Below are positions 24,744 through 33,425 of a DNA stretch of 64,000 bases, piece by piece; the stretch's first letter is position 1, and each line of letters opens with the position of its first letter. A model generated the notes under the pieces. That model was not told the origin of the DNA and made no database searches. It saw only the letters and a list, made by a program, of their open reading frames with translations. The stretch is from positions 31,170-95,169 of the forward strand of contig CAKTKC010000011.1 of NCBI GenBank assembly GCA_934569225.1, given 5' to 3'. Both the position numbers and the translations under genes were made by a program. This DNA comes from an uncultured Oscillospiraceae bacterium. Its GTDB lineage: Bacteria; Bacillota; Clostridia; Oscillospirales; Oscillospiraceae.

Positions 24744-26357
24744 TCATTCCTCCAGTTGCACCCACACGGCAGTCCAGCAGCGCACGTCGGGCAGCTTTAC
24801 GGTATAGATGCAGCCGTTCTCCGTTTGCTCCGCCGTGTAGGGAAGCTTTTGCGCCTCCAGACACTCGCTGTCCGGCGAGGCACAGTAGATGCCGCGCACC
24901 GGCCGGTCAAGGCGGATGGCCGCCGAAATACCCGCTGCCGGGGTCGGTTCCCGCTTTCCCTCATTCCACATGGCGTTGTTGCCGGTCAGGTTGATCAGGT
25001 GAAGGGTCAGTCGGTCACGGGATTCGCGGAGGAGCGTCCAGACCGTGTCCGCCTGCCCGTCCGTGGAGAAAGCGCAGGCATCGGAGAAGAAACGGACGTC
25101 CTCGTTAATGCCGCCAGAGGCCGTCTTGCCAATATCCATACCGGGATCATTATATAACAAATCCTTGTATCTGACAAGAAAATCGCAATTGCGCTGTACG
25201 ATTGGAAGAAAGCTTTCCCACAGGTTGGCGTAGTTGACATAATAACTGTCCCGCAGCAGGCTGCGGTTCTCGCCCAGAACGAGCTGCGTACCGCCGGAGG
25301 CAGAGATCACCGCCCACGCAAGACGGAACGAGCGCTCCGCCGCGTCCATATCCTCCCCCTGAAACGCCTTCAGATAGGCGGCAAGGATGACGTTCCGGTG
25401 GGACAGCAGCCTCGCCTCCCGAATCAGGCGGTAAAGGTCAAAATAGGTATCGTGGGGCGGCCAGACCTCGATGTATACTGCATCCTGTGCCGCCGCGGCG
25501 ACGGTTTCCGTCGGCCAGTTATTGACGGCGTTGAAGATCACGCCGCCGTCGGCCGCTTCCTCGCGGACGGCCTGCGCTGCCGCATCGATCAGGTGCGGGA
25601 ACTCGTCCGCCAGCTCCACGGGGCGGTGCTCCGCGTCCCAGACCCGCTTGGGAAAGCCATACGTGTCCATGTGGATACCGGAGAAACCAAAGCGCACGGC
25701 ACTGCGGAATTCCTCCACAATATGCTCCGCCCAGCCGCAGGAGGATGCCACATTCATATAGTACAGCCACCCGGCAAAGGTCATCGGCTGACCGTCCATC
25801 GTGTACATTCCCCACGTTGGGTGCGCTGCAAAGGTGTCCTTTGTTGCCGCGTAAACCGCGCCGTAGGCCAGCGGGCGGATGCCGCAGGCTTTGCAGCGTT
25901 TGATTTTCTTCGAGATAACGCCTAAATCCGTCGGGCGTCCCATCGGGTCGTCGTATTGCTCGGTGGGGGGCAGAAGCCGGTCATGCCGGTACATCCAGTC
26001 GTAAAACTGCACCGCGTTCAGATGCAGATCCCGCATCCACTCCACGTCCAACCTGTCCCCGTCGCCGGAGGAAAAATCAGACAGGAAGCCGTAGCGAATT
26101 TCGGTTCTGCGGTCGGAAACCACATCAAACGCGCCTTCCCAGACGCCGTCTTCTGTGCTGATGCGCACACCGTAGCCGCCCACCGGCACATCCGTCAATA
26201 CCAACACGTCGCCCTCCCGGACGGCTTGCAGCGCGACCGGACGCTCCATACGGAAGAACGTCGCTGAAAGAAGCGCCGAATGCGCCGGCAGGATCAGCCG
26301 AACCGGCTCGCCGGGCAGATATTGTGCTTTGTCAAAATGACAGGTGATTTTCTGCAT
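24744..26357 (-). CDS. GH66-family glycoside hydrolase (dextranase/isomaltodextran-active type)
   Basis: 537 aa, ATG 26357 with AAAGGA upstream. Family 66 features: YGFLSDFS opening, MRDLHLNAVQFYDWMYRHD, GIRPLAYGAVYAA, the nucleophile region GFSGIHMDTYG (Asp231) and the acid/base region YIEVWPP (Glu297). The 66-residue separation agrees with characterised dextranases. GH66 enzymes cleave alpha-1,6-glucans or transglycosylate to cycloisomaltooligosaccharides. No signal peptide is present, so it should act in the cytoplasm on imported oligosaccharides rather than on polymer outside. It lies 4 bp after the second permease gene. Confidence 0.9.
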   Translation of the reverse strand: MQKITCHFDKAQYLPGEPVRLILPAHSALLSATFFRMERPVALQAVREGDVLVLTDVPVGGYGVRISTEDGVWEGAFDVVSDRRTEIRYGFLSDFSSGDGDRLDVEWMRDLHLNAVQFYDWMYRHDRLLPPTEQYDDPMGRPTDLGVISKKIKRCKACGIRPLAYGAVYAATKDTFAAHPTWGMYTMDGQPMTFAGWLYYMNVASSCGWAEHIVEEFRSAVRFGFSGIHMDTYGFPKRVWDAEHRPVELADEFPHLIDAAAQAVREEAADGGVIFNAVNNWPTETVAAAAQDAVYIEVWPPHDTYFDLYRLIREARLLSHRNVILAAYLKAFQGEDMDAAERSFRLAWAVISASGGTQLVLGENRSLLRDSYYVNYANLWESFLPIVQRNCDFLVRYKDLLYNDPGMDIGKTASGGINEDVRFFSDACAFSTDGQADTVWTLLRESRDRLTLHLINLTGNNAMWNEGKREPTPAAGISAAIRLDRPVRGIYCASPDSECLEAQKLPYTAEQTENGCIYTVKLPDVRCWTAVWVQLEE

Positions 26358-26361
26358 TGGC

Positions 26362-27237
26362 TTATCCTTTCACTGCTCCCTGAGTCAGTCCGCCCACGAC
26401 CGTTTTCCGCTGGAAAACCACAAACAGAACGATCACAGGGATCAGCGCCATGATCGACGCGGCAAACACCCACTCCCACCGTGTCGCATACTGTCCGTTC
26501 AGCCGCTGGAGCAGCAGCGGGAAGGTGATCATTTTCTCATTCGCGCCCACCAGAACCTTCGCCGTAAAGTATTCCTCCCAGAAGCCCTGGAAGGCAAAAA
26601 TGGTCATGGTGCCCACCGCCGGGGCAGAGAGGGGCAGCATTACCCGGAAGAAAATGTCCTTGTGACCGCCGCCGTCCAGCAGCACCGACTCCGCCAGCGA
26701 GCTTGGCAGGCTGCGGAAAAAGTTGCGCAGAAAGAAGGTGTGTCCGCAGACATTGGTGGCAACGTACACCAGAATCAGCCCCGCCCGTGTACCGATCAGG
26801 CCGTTGGGCAGACCGGGAAGCGTGAGCTGCCTGAGCACCAGAAACTGAGGAATAATATTCAAGAAACCCGGCATCATCAGGGTAAACAGGTAGACCGCAA
26901 ACAGCTTGTCGCGCCCGGGAAAACGGATGCAGGCAAAGCCGTAGGCGGAGAGCGTCGAAACAAACACCGAGATCACAACGGTAATGACGGTATTGATCAC
27001 ACTGTTTGCCAGTGCCGTCGGGAAAATGTCCATACTGAGAATGTGCCGGTACGCCGAAAAGTCCAGCCGCGTGGGGAAGAGCTTCGGCGGATAGGGCAGC
27101 ACATAGCTGAACTCCTCAAAGGAGTTCGTGATCATAAAGAAGAACGGAACGGAGAAAATCAGCAGCGATGCGATCAGAATGACCCACAAAACCGTCTGTC
27201 CGAGGATCTCCGTTGCTTTTTTGCCGCGGAGCTTCAT
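26362..27237 (-). CDS. Sugar ABC transporter permease, MalG type
   Basis: 291 aa with six hydrophobic segments and the cytoplasmic EAA-type loop (ESVLLDGGGHKDIFFRVMLPLSAPAV), which docks to the ATPase. The C-terminal FQRKTVVGGLTQGAVKG ending is typical of MalG/CUT1 permeases. It forms a heterodimer with the adjacent MalF-type protein, and only 2 bp separates the two genes. No ATPase is encoded in the operon, so a shared MsmX-type ATPase is assumed. Confidence 0.95.
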   Translation of the reverse strand: MKLRGKKATEILGQTVLWVILIASLLIFSVPFFFMITNSFEEFSYVLPYPPKLFPTRLDFSAYRHILSMDIFPTALANSVINTVITVVISVFVSTLSAYGFACIRFPGRDKLFAVYLFTLMMPGFLNIIPQFLVLRQLTLPGLPNGLIGTRAGLILVYVATNVCGHTFFLRNFFRSLPSSLAESVLLDGGGHKDIFFRVMLPLSAPAVGTMTIFAFQGFWEEYFTAKVLVGANEKMITFPLLLQRLNGQYATRWEWVFAASIMALIPVIVLFVVFQRKTVVGGLTQGAVKG

Positions 27238-27239
27238 TT

Positions 27240-28187
27240 CTATCCCTCCTGTTCCACGTTGTCCAGCTTGAAGACGCGATTGAGAATGATCGTCAGCGCA
27301 ACGATCGTCACGGCGGAAATCATGCCGATGGCGGAAGCCTCGCCGAATTCGAACTGATTGAATGCTCTGTCATACAGCAGGTATTGCAGCACCGAGGTCT
27401 TCCCATTGGGGTCGCCGCCGGTCAGCATCATGACCTGGATGAAGACGTTGAAGGAACCGATGATCATATTGACCATCACATAAAAGGTCGTGGGGCGAAG
27501 TCCCGGCATCGTGATATGCCAGAATTTTTTCCACAGACCCGCACCGTCCAGCTCTGCCGCCTCGTAGCGCTCCTTAGGAATTCCCTGCAATGCCGCGAGG
27601 TAGACCAGCATCGACCAGCCCACGTTTTTCCAGATGCCCATCAGCCAGATTGCCGCGTTGCCCGACCATTCCCGCAGCAGCCAGGGCACATAGTCGTCCA
27701 TGACGTGGAGCACATCCACCAGCAGGTAGTTGATCAGGCCGCGGTCGGAGTTATTGAACATATACTGGAACACCAGACTGACGATGACCCACGAGGTGAT
27801 GACCGGCAGATAAAAGCCGACGCGGAAGATCGTCTGCCCCCGCCTGAGGTTGTTGATCAGGTAGGCAAACAGCATTCCGCCCAGCAGAATGAACGGCACC
27901 GTCACCAGCGCGTACAGGAAATTGTTCCGGTAAGCGTACCAGAAGCGGGAGCCGCCGGACAGAACGTCCTTGAAGTTTTCCAGGCCGATGAACGTGATCT
28001 CGCCCTGCACGATCCTGTACTCAGACAGCGCGATCCGGATGGTAAAAAACATCGGATAGATGACGAACGCCAGCACCAGCAGAAGGCCGGGAAGGACGAA
28101 GGGTGCTGCCGCCGCATAGGCCCGAAGGCCCTTTTTGACGGATGATTTTCCACATACCGGGGATGGTTCATGCTGCAGCAGCTTCAT
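27240..28187 (-). CDS. Sugar ABC transporter permease, MalF type
   Basis: 315 aa, ATG 28187 after AAGGAGG. Six transmembrane segments plus the EAA loop EAAELDGAGLWKKFWHITMPGL in shortened form, and the N-terminal PFVLPGLLLVLAFVIYPM that begins CUT1 permeases. Partner of the MalG-type permease. Confidence 0.95.
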   Translation of the reverse strand: MKLLQHEPSPVCGKSSVKKGLRAYAAAAPFVLPGLLLVLAFVIYPMFFTIRIALSEYRIVQGEITFIGLENFKDVLSGGSRFWYAYRNNFLYALVTVPFILLGGMLFAYLINNLRRGQTIFRVGFYLPVITSWVIVSLVFQYMFNNSDRGLINYLLVDVLHVMDDYVPWLLREWSGNAAIWLMGIWKNVGWSMLVYLAALQGIPKERYEAAELDGAGLWKKFWHITMPGLRPTTFYVMVNMIIGSFNVFIQVMMLTGGDPNGKTSVLQYLLYDRAFNQFEFGEASAIGMISAVTIVALTIILNRVFKLDNVEQEG

Positions 28188-28211
28188 TGGCGCTGCCTCC
28201 TTTTTTCCAAG

Positions 28212-28241
28212 GGAGCGCAGAACCCTCCGGCTCTGCGCTCC
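28212..28241 (-). promoter_or_regulatory. Intra-operon stem-loop between binding protein and permease genes
   Basis: GGAGCGCAGA / TCTGCGCTCC, a 10-bp stem in the 81-bp gap. This arrangement usually raises binding-protein mRNA relative to permease mRNA by partial termination or 3' protection. Confidence 0.65.
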
Positions 28242-28268
28242 TGATATTTTTGGTATTCAGAGTTTCCC

Positions 28269-29558
28269 TTAGGAAAGCTGCCCGTCGATCTTTGCGGCGG
28301 CGTCGTGCATCGCCTGCGCAGCGTCAGCGCCCTCTACGAAGATGCTGGTCACCATTTCACTCCAGATCTCCTGGATCGCGGCGTTGTTGGGGGAGGGAAT
28401 TCTCGCTTTGGCGGATTCCATCTGCTTCATGTAAACCGACCACACCGGGTTATTCTTGACCGCGTCGTTCTCCACAAGGGACTTGAGGATGGGCAGCTGA
28501 CCGGCCTCCAGCATGGCAAGCTGTACTTCCTCGCTGGTCATGAATTTTGCGAATTCATAGGCGGCGTCCTTCTGCTTGCTGGTGGAGAAAACAGCGATGT
28601 CCTCGCCGCCGACAACGGAAGCGCTGCGGCCTTCGTAGGTGGGAATGGTCGCGGCAACGATGCCCTTTGCTTCGCAGTCATCATAGGAGCCGAAGTACCA
28701 GGGGCCTTCAAAGAACATAGCGTATTCGCTGTTGATGCCGTCCCACGCATCCACGGAGCCGTCCACGTCACGGATGGTGAAGATCTTCTGGTCGTGCAGC
28801 TCGATCAGCTTGTTCATGGCGGCGATGCTGGCATCGCTGTCCAGATAGCCGGTCGCCTTCGTAAAGCCGTCGTCGGTCAGCGTGCCGCCAAACAGCCAGA
28901 AGTAGGGGTACATATCCCAGTCGCCCACGCCGGAAACGTTCAGACTGTAGGTGCCGCGATCCTTGGCCGCTTCGATGAAGGCTTCCATCGTCTCGGGAAC
29001 ATCATCCAGACCAATTTCCTTCAGCACGTTCTTGTTGACGACTGCGGCCTTGCAGTTGGTGTCCAGCGGCAGGCCGTAATACTTGCCCTGGTAAAGATTG
29101 GTGGACAGGGGCGCGTCCAGATAATCGCCGGAGATCTCCGCGAAGTCCGCGTAATCGCTCAGGGCAACCAGACCGCCCTGCTTGGCATAGGCCGCGATGT
29201 TGGCAATGTCAACGCGGGCAACGTCGGGGCTCATGCCGGTGCCGAAGGAGGTGACGATCATCTCGTGGAACTGACCGCCGTCCTGGCGCACCGCGTCGAT
29301 CTTGATATTCGGATGAGCCTTCTCCCACAGCGGCAGAACCACGTCTTTAAACTGGGCTTCTTCCGCATCGCCGTAGGTGTGCCAGAAGGTCAGAGTGATT
29401 TCTTCGTCCGCCGGGGTGCTGTCCTTTGCCGGCTCTGCCTTCTCAGTTGCCTCCGCTTTTGCGGGCTGTTCGGTCTTTCCTGTGCAGCCGGCCATGCACG
29501 CCGTCAGAAGCGCGGCAGCCAGAAGCAGCGCAAGCAGTTTTGCAGGTTTGTTTTTCAT
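28269..29558 (-). CDS. Sugar ABC transporter substrate-binding lipoprotein
   Basis: 429 aa. ATG 29558 follows AGGAGGATCAAC. It has a lipoprotein signal peptide with lipobox LTAC (Cys21; a second possible Cys at 25), then an acidic linker and a family 1 solute-binding fold (LTFWHTYGDAEEAQFKDVV at the start, FSTSKQKDAAYEFAKFMTSEE near the end). It captures the oligosaccharide outside the cell for the two permeases encoded next. First gene of the five-gene minus-strand operon. Confidence 0.95.
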   Translation of the reverse strand: MKNKPAKLLALLLAAALLTACMAGCTGKTEQPAKAEATEKAEPAKDSTPADEEITLTFWHTYGDAEEAQFKDVVLPLWEKAHPNIKIDAVRQDGGQFHEMIVTSFGTGMSPDVARVDIANIAAYAKQGGLVALSDYADFAEISGDYLDAPLSTNLYQGKYYGLPLDTNCKAAVVNKNVLKEIGLDDVPETMEAFIEAAKDRGTYSLNVSGVGDWDMYPYFWLFGGTLTDDGFTKATGYLDSDASIAAMNKLIELHDQKIFTIRDVDGSVDAWDGINSEYAMFFEGPWYFGSYDDCEAKGIVAATIPTYEGRSASVVGGEDIAVFSTSKQKDAAYEFAKFMTSEEVQLAMLEAGQLPILKSLVENDAVKNNPVWSVYMKQMESAKARIPSPNNAAIQEIWSEMVTSIFVEGADAAQAMHDAAAKIDGQLS

Positions 29559-29696
29559 GTTGATCCTCCTTACTTTTGTTGAACGTGTTTCGGCGTACAT
29601 ACAGATATCCGCCGGTGAAGAAGGTCGGACAGCGTCGCGCGATGGTATTTTTCCGCCATCCGGGCTTTGCATCAGAGCTGTCGGTCGTCTATCCAT

Positions 29697-29724
29697 ATTG
29701 TACAGTTTTTTGGCGGGATTGCAA
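29697..29724 (-). promoter_or_regulatory. Candidate promoter of the sugar ABC/GH66 operon
   Basis: Minus-strand TTGCAA, 16 bp, TACAAT, about 139 bp before the binding-protein start. Confidence 0.5.
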
Positions 29725-30079
29725 TACGGTAACCCCTGTATTTTGCCTCCGCCGTTGGTCGATATGACCAACTTGCTGTGCTTATTATCCATCTTTACAG
29801 TGCATTCTGTAAATGGGCGCCGGCGACTTTATTTGTATTTCAGCGACTTTTTTGTTCCGGCAAATAAAAAAGGGCGCGCCGCAAAACGCACCCGGGAAAC
29901 ACCGCATCTGCCTCCCAGGAAGGGGGCTGATGTGGTGCTTACGTCAGAATGGAGTTGGAATGAAGATAGTTAAGGCTAAGGCATGTCGGAATTTGCGAAC
30001 GGAAATTGCTTTGCTTTTCGCGGATATGTAGACAGAGCCAACCCCCAAAACATCTGCATCTAAAGTGTCGAACAGACAC

Positions 30080-30119
30080 AAAAGTCCTGTATGCTGTAAG
30101 ATGCGTACAGGACTTTTTC
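30080..30119 (-). terminator. Bidirectional terminator
   Basis: AAAAGTCCTGTA / TACAGGACTTTT stem around a 14-nt loop, 28 bp beyond the glycosyltransferase stop, with T-rich tails both ways. Confidence 0.8.
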
Positions 30120-30146
30120 TTTCCAATTTCTATAGTATAAGCACCT

Positions 30147-31589
30147 TTACAGATATCGGTCGATCCGCTGGCGCAGTTGCGATAGCTTTTCCTGTAGCTT
30201 CTGGCGATTCTCCTGGGCGTTCAGACGGTTCTCCTGCATCTCGTCATGCCACTGGCGGACATCCTCGTCCATGGCAGCGCGCAGCTGCTGGGGGATGGCA
30301 CGGAGACGGTTGATGGCATCCAGCGACTCTGCCGTGCCCAGCAGCAATTCGTCCACCCGGGTGTCGCGTGCGGGATACAGCCCCCGGCGGAAGTTGTCAA
30401 GCACCACCTCATAGCGATGGCAGGCGTTGGCAATGGAAGCGTCCCATGAGATGTAGATTTCCCGCCGGGCATTTTCACCGACCTGCCGCATCAGCTCCCG
30501 CTGGGGCAGCAGGCGGCGCAGCATCGCCGCCATGGAAGCGGCGTTTTCTTCAATGAAAAAGCCGTTGTGCCCGTCGGTAACGTCCTCAGCGGCGCAGCTT
30601 CCGGCAATCAGCACGCTGGCAAGGCCGCAGGCCGCCGCCTCCCGCACCACAAGACCGTTGGTATCAAACGTGGAGGGGAACAGAAACAGGTCGGCACGGC
30701 AATACCATGCCCGGATAATTTCCCGGTCATAGCAGGGCGGCAGAAAGAATACCTTGTCGCCCAGACACAGTTCCTCGGCATAGGCGCGGATGGCCTCCCC
30801 ATCGGTGCCCTTGCCGATGAACACCATGCGGAAGTCCTGCCCCTCGCCCTTCAGCTGTTTCAGCGCATCCAGAATGATCCGCAGTCCCTTGTACCACATC
30901 ATGCGTCCCACGAACAGCAGCAGCGGCACACCCTCCGGCAGGTCAAGACCTTCGCTTACGGCGCGTACCGTCTCCTCCGGCAGACGATCGGCCGGAATGT
31001 CCACGCCATTGGGCATGACGATGTAGTCTCCCAGATAGCCCAAGGAACGGAGATTTTCTCCTGCGCCGCGGCTGACTGTCCATACCTCGTCGCAGGCGGA
31101 GATGTTCTCCACCAGCAGCTTGATGGAGGCTTCCTGCAGCCGCTTGCTATGGATGGCATTGGCGATGTCGATGTCGAATTTGGTGTGGTAGGTGAACACC
31201 AGCGGCACATGCAGCCGCTGCCGCAGCATCCGGGCGAGGATCGTGGAAGTGACGGGGCAGTGGCTGTGGATCAGGTCAATGTGACGCCCCTCAACCTGCG
31301 CCATCAGCTCCGGGGACAGGGGCAGACCTGCCCGGTAGCCGACCAGCTTCGTGACATCGATACTGGGATAGCGCAGCACCGGAAAGGGGTAGATGCTGTC
31401 GTCGGCATCGGGATAGTAGGGCGTTACCACGGTGGCGTCGCCATAGCTGCGCTGAATGACGGAGGCATAGTTGGTGACCGCATTGGCCACGCCGTCAATC
31501 ACCGGAGGGAAGGAATCGTTAATGAGACATATGCTGCGTTTTTCGGTTGATGAATCGGATGCTGGCAAAGTATTTGTATTCAGACTCAT
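30147..31589 (-). CDS. GT4-family glycosyltransferase
   Basis: 480 aa, ATG 31589 (other in-frame ATGs lie upstream, all with weak ribosome sites). GT-B fold: N-terminal acceptor half with SFPPVIDGVANAVTNYA and IHSHCPVTS, C-terminal nucleotide-sugar half with LLFVGRMMWYKGL and the E-x7-E region FLFPSTFDTNGLVVREAAACG. The start resembles diacylglycerol glucosyltransferases and GDP-mannose-dependent enzymes that act at the membrane. The last 45 residues form a charged coiled coil (MQENRLNAQENRQKLQEKL), an uncommon addition that could mediate membrane or partner contact. Acceptor and donor are not evident. Confidence 0.88.
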   Translation of the reverse strand: MSLNTNTLPASDSSTEKRSICLINDSFPPVIDGVANAVTNYASVIQRSYGDATVVTPYYPDADDSIYPFPVLRYPSIDVTKLVGYRAGLPLSPELMAQVEGRHIDLIHSHCPVTSTILARMLRQRLHVPLVFTYHTKFDIDIANAIHSKRLQEASIKLLVENISACDEVWTVSRGAGENLRSLGYLGDYIVMPNGVDIPADRLPEETVRAVSEGLDLPEGVPLLLFVGRMMWYKGLRIILDALKQLKGEGQDFRMVFIGKGTDGEAIRAYAEELCLGDKVFFLPPCYDREIIRAWYCRADLFLFPSTFDTNGLVVREAAACGLASVLIAGSCAAEDVTDGHNGFFIEENAASMAAMLRRLLPQRELMRQVGENARREIYISWDASIANACHRYEVVLDNFRRGLYPARDTRVDELLLGTAESLDAINRLRAIPQQLRAAMDEDVRQWHDEMQENRLNAQENRQKLQEKLSQLRQRIDRYL

Positions 31590-31673
31590 ATATGTCCACC
31601 CCAGTAGTTCATTTTGATAAAATGATTCTACCATATAAATGTGAAATAATCTACTGTATTTATCGTCCAAACA

Positions 31674-31711
31674 AAAAAGTCCCAAGAGACTTGAATTTCT
31701 CGGGACTTTTT
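31674..31711 (-). terminator. Terminator of the MATE gene
   Basis: AAAGTCCC-AAGAGA / TTCTCG-GGACTTT with T-runs on both strands, 31 bp beyond the MATE stop. It also shields the glycosyltransferase start region. Confidence 0.85.
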
Positions 31712-31741
31712 ACTATGAATATTTTCAGTGCAGAATGATGA

Positions 31742-33124
31742 TCAGGACATTTTTCTGGCGGGTTGAATCCATTTTCCGCTTTTCAGGCGTGAAACCAGCC
31801 AAATGAATTTGATGATGTAGTCCAGTCGAAGTGCAATCAAAACCCAGAAAGCGGGCAGGTTCAGGACGATTCCGGCGATGTATCCCACAGGGATGGAGAC
31901 AACCCACTGGAACAAAACATCCGCAATCATCAGGAATTTGGTATCGCCCCCGCCGCGGAGGACACCTTTCGACAGTGTACTCTGCACAGACTGAAAAAAG
32001 ACGATGATGGCACTGGCATCCATCATACTGCACGCAACACCCACAGTGTGGGGCGTAATGTCATAAAGCCCAATTGACCATGTGCCCACCAAAAGTACCA
32101 GTACGCTGGCGGCCAGCCCCAGGCAGGCACTCATCATCAGGAAGGAATAGCCCTCTTTCATGGCACGATCCATTTTCCCTTCTCCGACGGTCTGCCCGAT
32201 TACGACGCCGGAGGCGCTGGATACGCCTGAGGTTGCGACTGTACACATTCTGTCAACCACGGTTACGATCGCATAGGCGCTGACGACTTCTTTGCCCATA
32301 TGTCCAAGAATGATGGAGATAGCGCTTGCCGCCAACGCAAGAATGGAGTCGCTGATGACTGCGGGGAGTCCCAGACGGGTAAATTCGCTTACCATCTGAG
32401 CTTTTGGCAGCTTCAGAAGTCCTTTGGGATTGTAACGCAAATGTTTTTCAAACCACAGCATATAAACGGCACAGACAATCAGTTCTACACTCCGCGCGCA
32501 AAAAGTACCCAGCGCCGCACCCATAACGCCCATGGCCGGCAGTCCCATTTTGCCGAAGATAAAAATATAATTGCAGGCAATATTTACAACGAAGGAAATG
32601 ATGGAGATATATAAGCCGAGCTTGACGTTGCCGACTGAGCGGATTACATTGGAGGTGACAAGGCTGATGCCATGGGGCAGGTAGATCAGGGCAGTAATCC
32701 GCAGGTATTTGGCACCCTCCAGAATGACGTCCTCGTCATTGGTGTAAATCCCCATGATCTGCTCCGGGATAAGGGCGCTGACCAGCGCAAAAAGCGCACC
32801 GGCAATGATGACCAACTGCAGAACAAGATCGAATACCCGACGGACGGTTTTGGCATCACCGGCTCCCCAGTACTGGGAGGCAAGCACCAGACCCGCAGCG
32901 CTTAAGCCCATGCACAGGAAGTTAAATATCAGGTAGAATTGGTTTGCCAGAGAGGATGCGGAAATTGCCACTTCACCCAGCCGCCCGACCATAATGGTAT
33001 CCATCATGTTGACACCCTGGTTAATGCAGCTCTGCAGCAGAACGGGAATAATGAGCAGCATGGCTCGCTTATAGAAGTGCCTGTCCGTGACGATGCGGCG
33101 CGATAGGAAAGATGTATTTGTCAT
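31742..33124 (-). CDS. MATE-family multidrug/sodium antiporter
   Basis: 460 aa, ATG 33124, about twelve hydrophobic segments arranged as two six-helix halves. MATE hallmarks include MMDTIMVGRLGEVAISASSLANQ at the start of half one and the related SSASGVVIGQTVGEGKMDRA in half two. It should export cationic drugs or other small molecules in exchange for sodium or protons. Monocistronic, with its own promoter and terminator; substrate unknown. Confidence 0.93.
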   Translation of the reverse strand: MTNTSFLSRRIVTDRHFYKRAMLLIIPVLLQSCINQGVNMMDTIMVGRLGEVAISASSLANQFYLIFNFLCMGLSAAGLVLASQYWGAGDAKTVRRVFDLVLQLVIIAGALFALVSALIPEQIMGIYTNDEDVILEGAKYLRITALIYLPHGISLVTSNVIRSVGNVKLGLYISIISFVVNIACNYIFIFGKMGLPAMGVMGAALGTFCARSVELIVCAVYMLWFEKHLRYNPKGLLKLPKAQMVSEFTRLGLPAVISDSILALAASAISIILGHMGKEVVSAYAIVTVVDRMCTVATSGVSSASGVVIGQTVGEGKMDRAMKEGYSFLMMSACLGLAASVLVLLVGTWSIGLYDITPHTVGVACSMMDASAIIVFFQSVQSTLSKGVLRGGGDTKFLMIADVLFQWVVSIPVGYIAGIVLNLPAFWVLIALRLDYIIKFIWLVSRLKSGKWIQPARKMS

Positions 33125-33189
33125 TTTCTTTGTTCGCTTTCTGATACTGTTGCTTTTTTGAGGGGTATTTCCGGAAACCTGTGCTTTTT

Positions 33190-33218
33190 ATTATAAAATC
33201 GGAAAGAAATCGCAGCAA
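33190..33218 (-). promoter_or_regulatory. MATE gene promoter
   Basis: Minus-strand TTGCTG, 17 bp, TATAAT, 65 bp upstream of the MATE start. The remainder of the 301-bp gap 33125-33425 holds the regulator's terminator and no gene. Confidence 0.7.
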
Positions 33219-33350
33219 TGATTCGACCGGGAAAAAATGTTGCGAATTGAAACATTGCAGAGAAAAACAGTTCCGCCTTTGGTGCAAATCGACCTATGCA
33301 GACACAGTACGACCGTGCCATCGGGGCACAGCGGTTTTTGACTGGAAAAT

Positions 33351-33416
33351 AAACCGGGGCAGGCAAAGCATATGTCACCGTCCAGGATGACATCGACTTT
33401 TTGCCTGCTCCGGTTT
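33351..33416 (-). terminator. Stem-loop after the PrpR-type regulator
   Basis: AAACCGGGGCAGGCAAA / TTTGCCTGCTCCGGTTT with a long loop that itself folds (GTCACCGTCC/GGATGAC). T-tail on the minus strand is weak. Confidence 0.55.
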
Positions 33417-33425
33417 GTAAAATTA

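Larger units (their letters stand above)
29559..30146. other. 588-bp intergenic region
   Basis: It holds the operon promoter (29697-29724), a terminator (30080-30119), an imperfect hairpin at about 29900-29933, the word AAAAAAGGGCGC at about 29866 shared with the 22-kb region, and an 18-mer (30055-30072) that repeats the tRNA-terminator flank in inverted orientation. No gene is supported. Confidence 0.6.
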
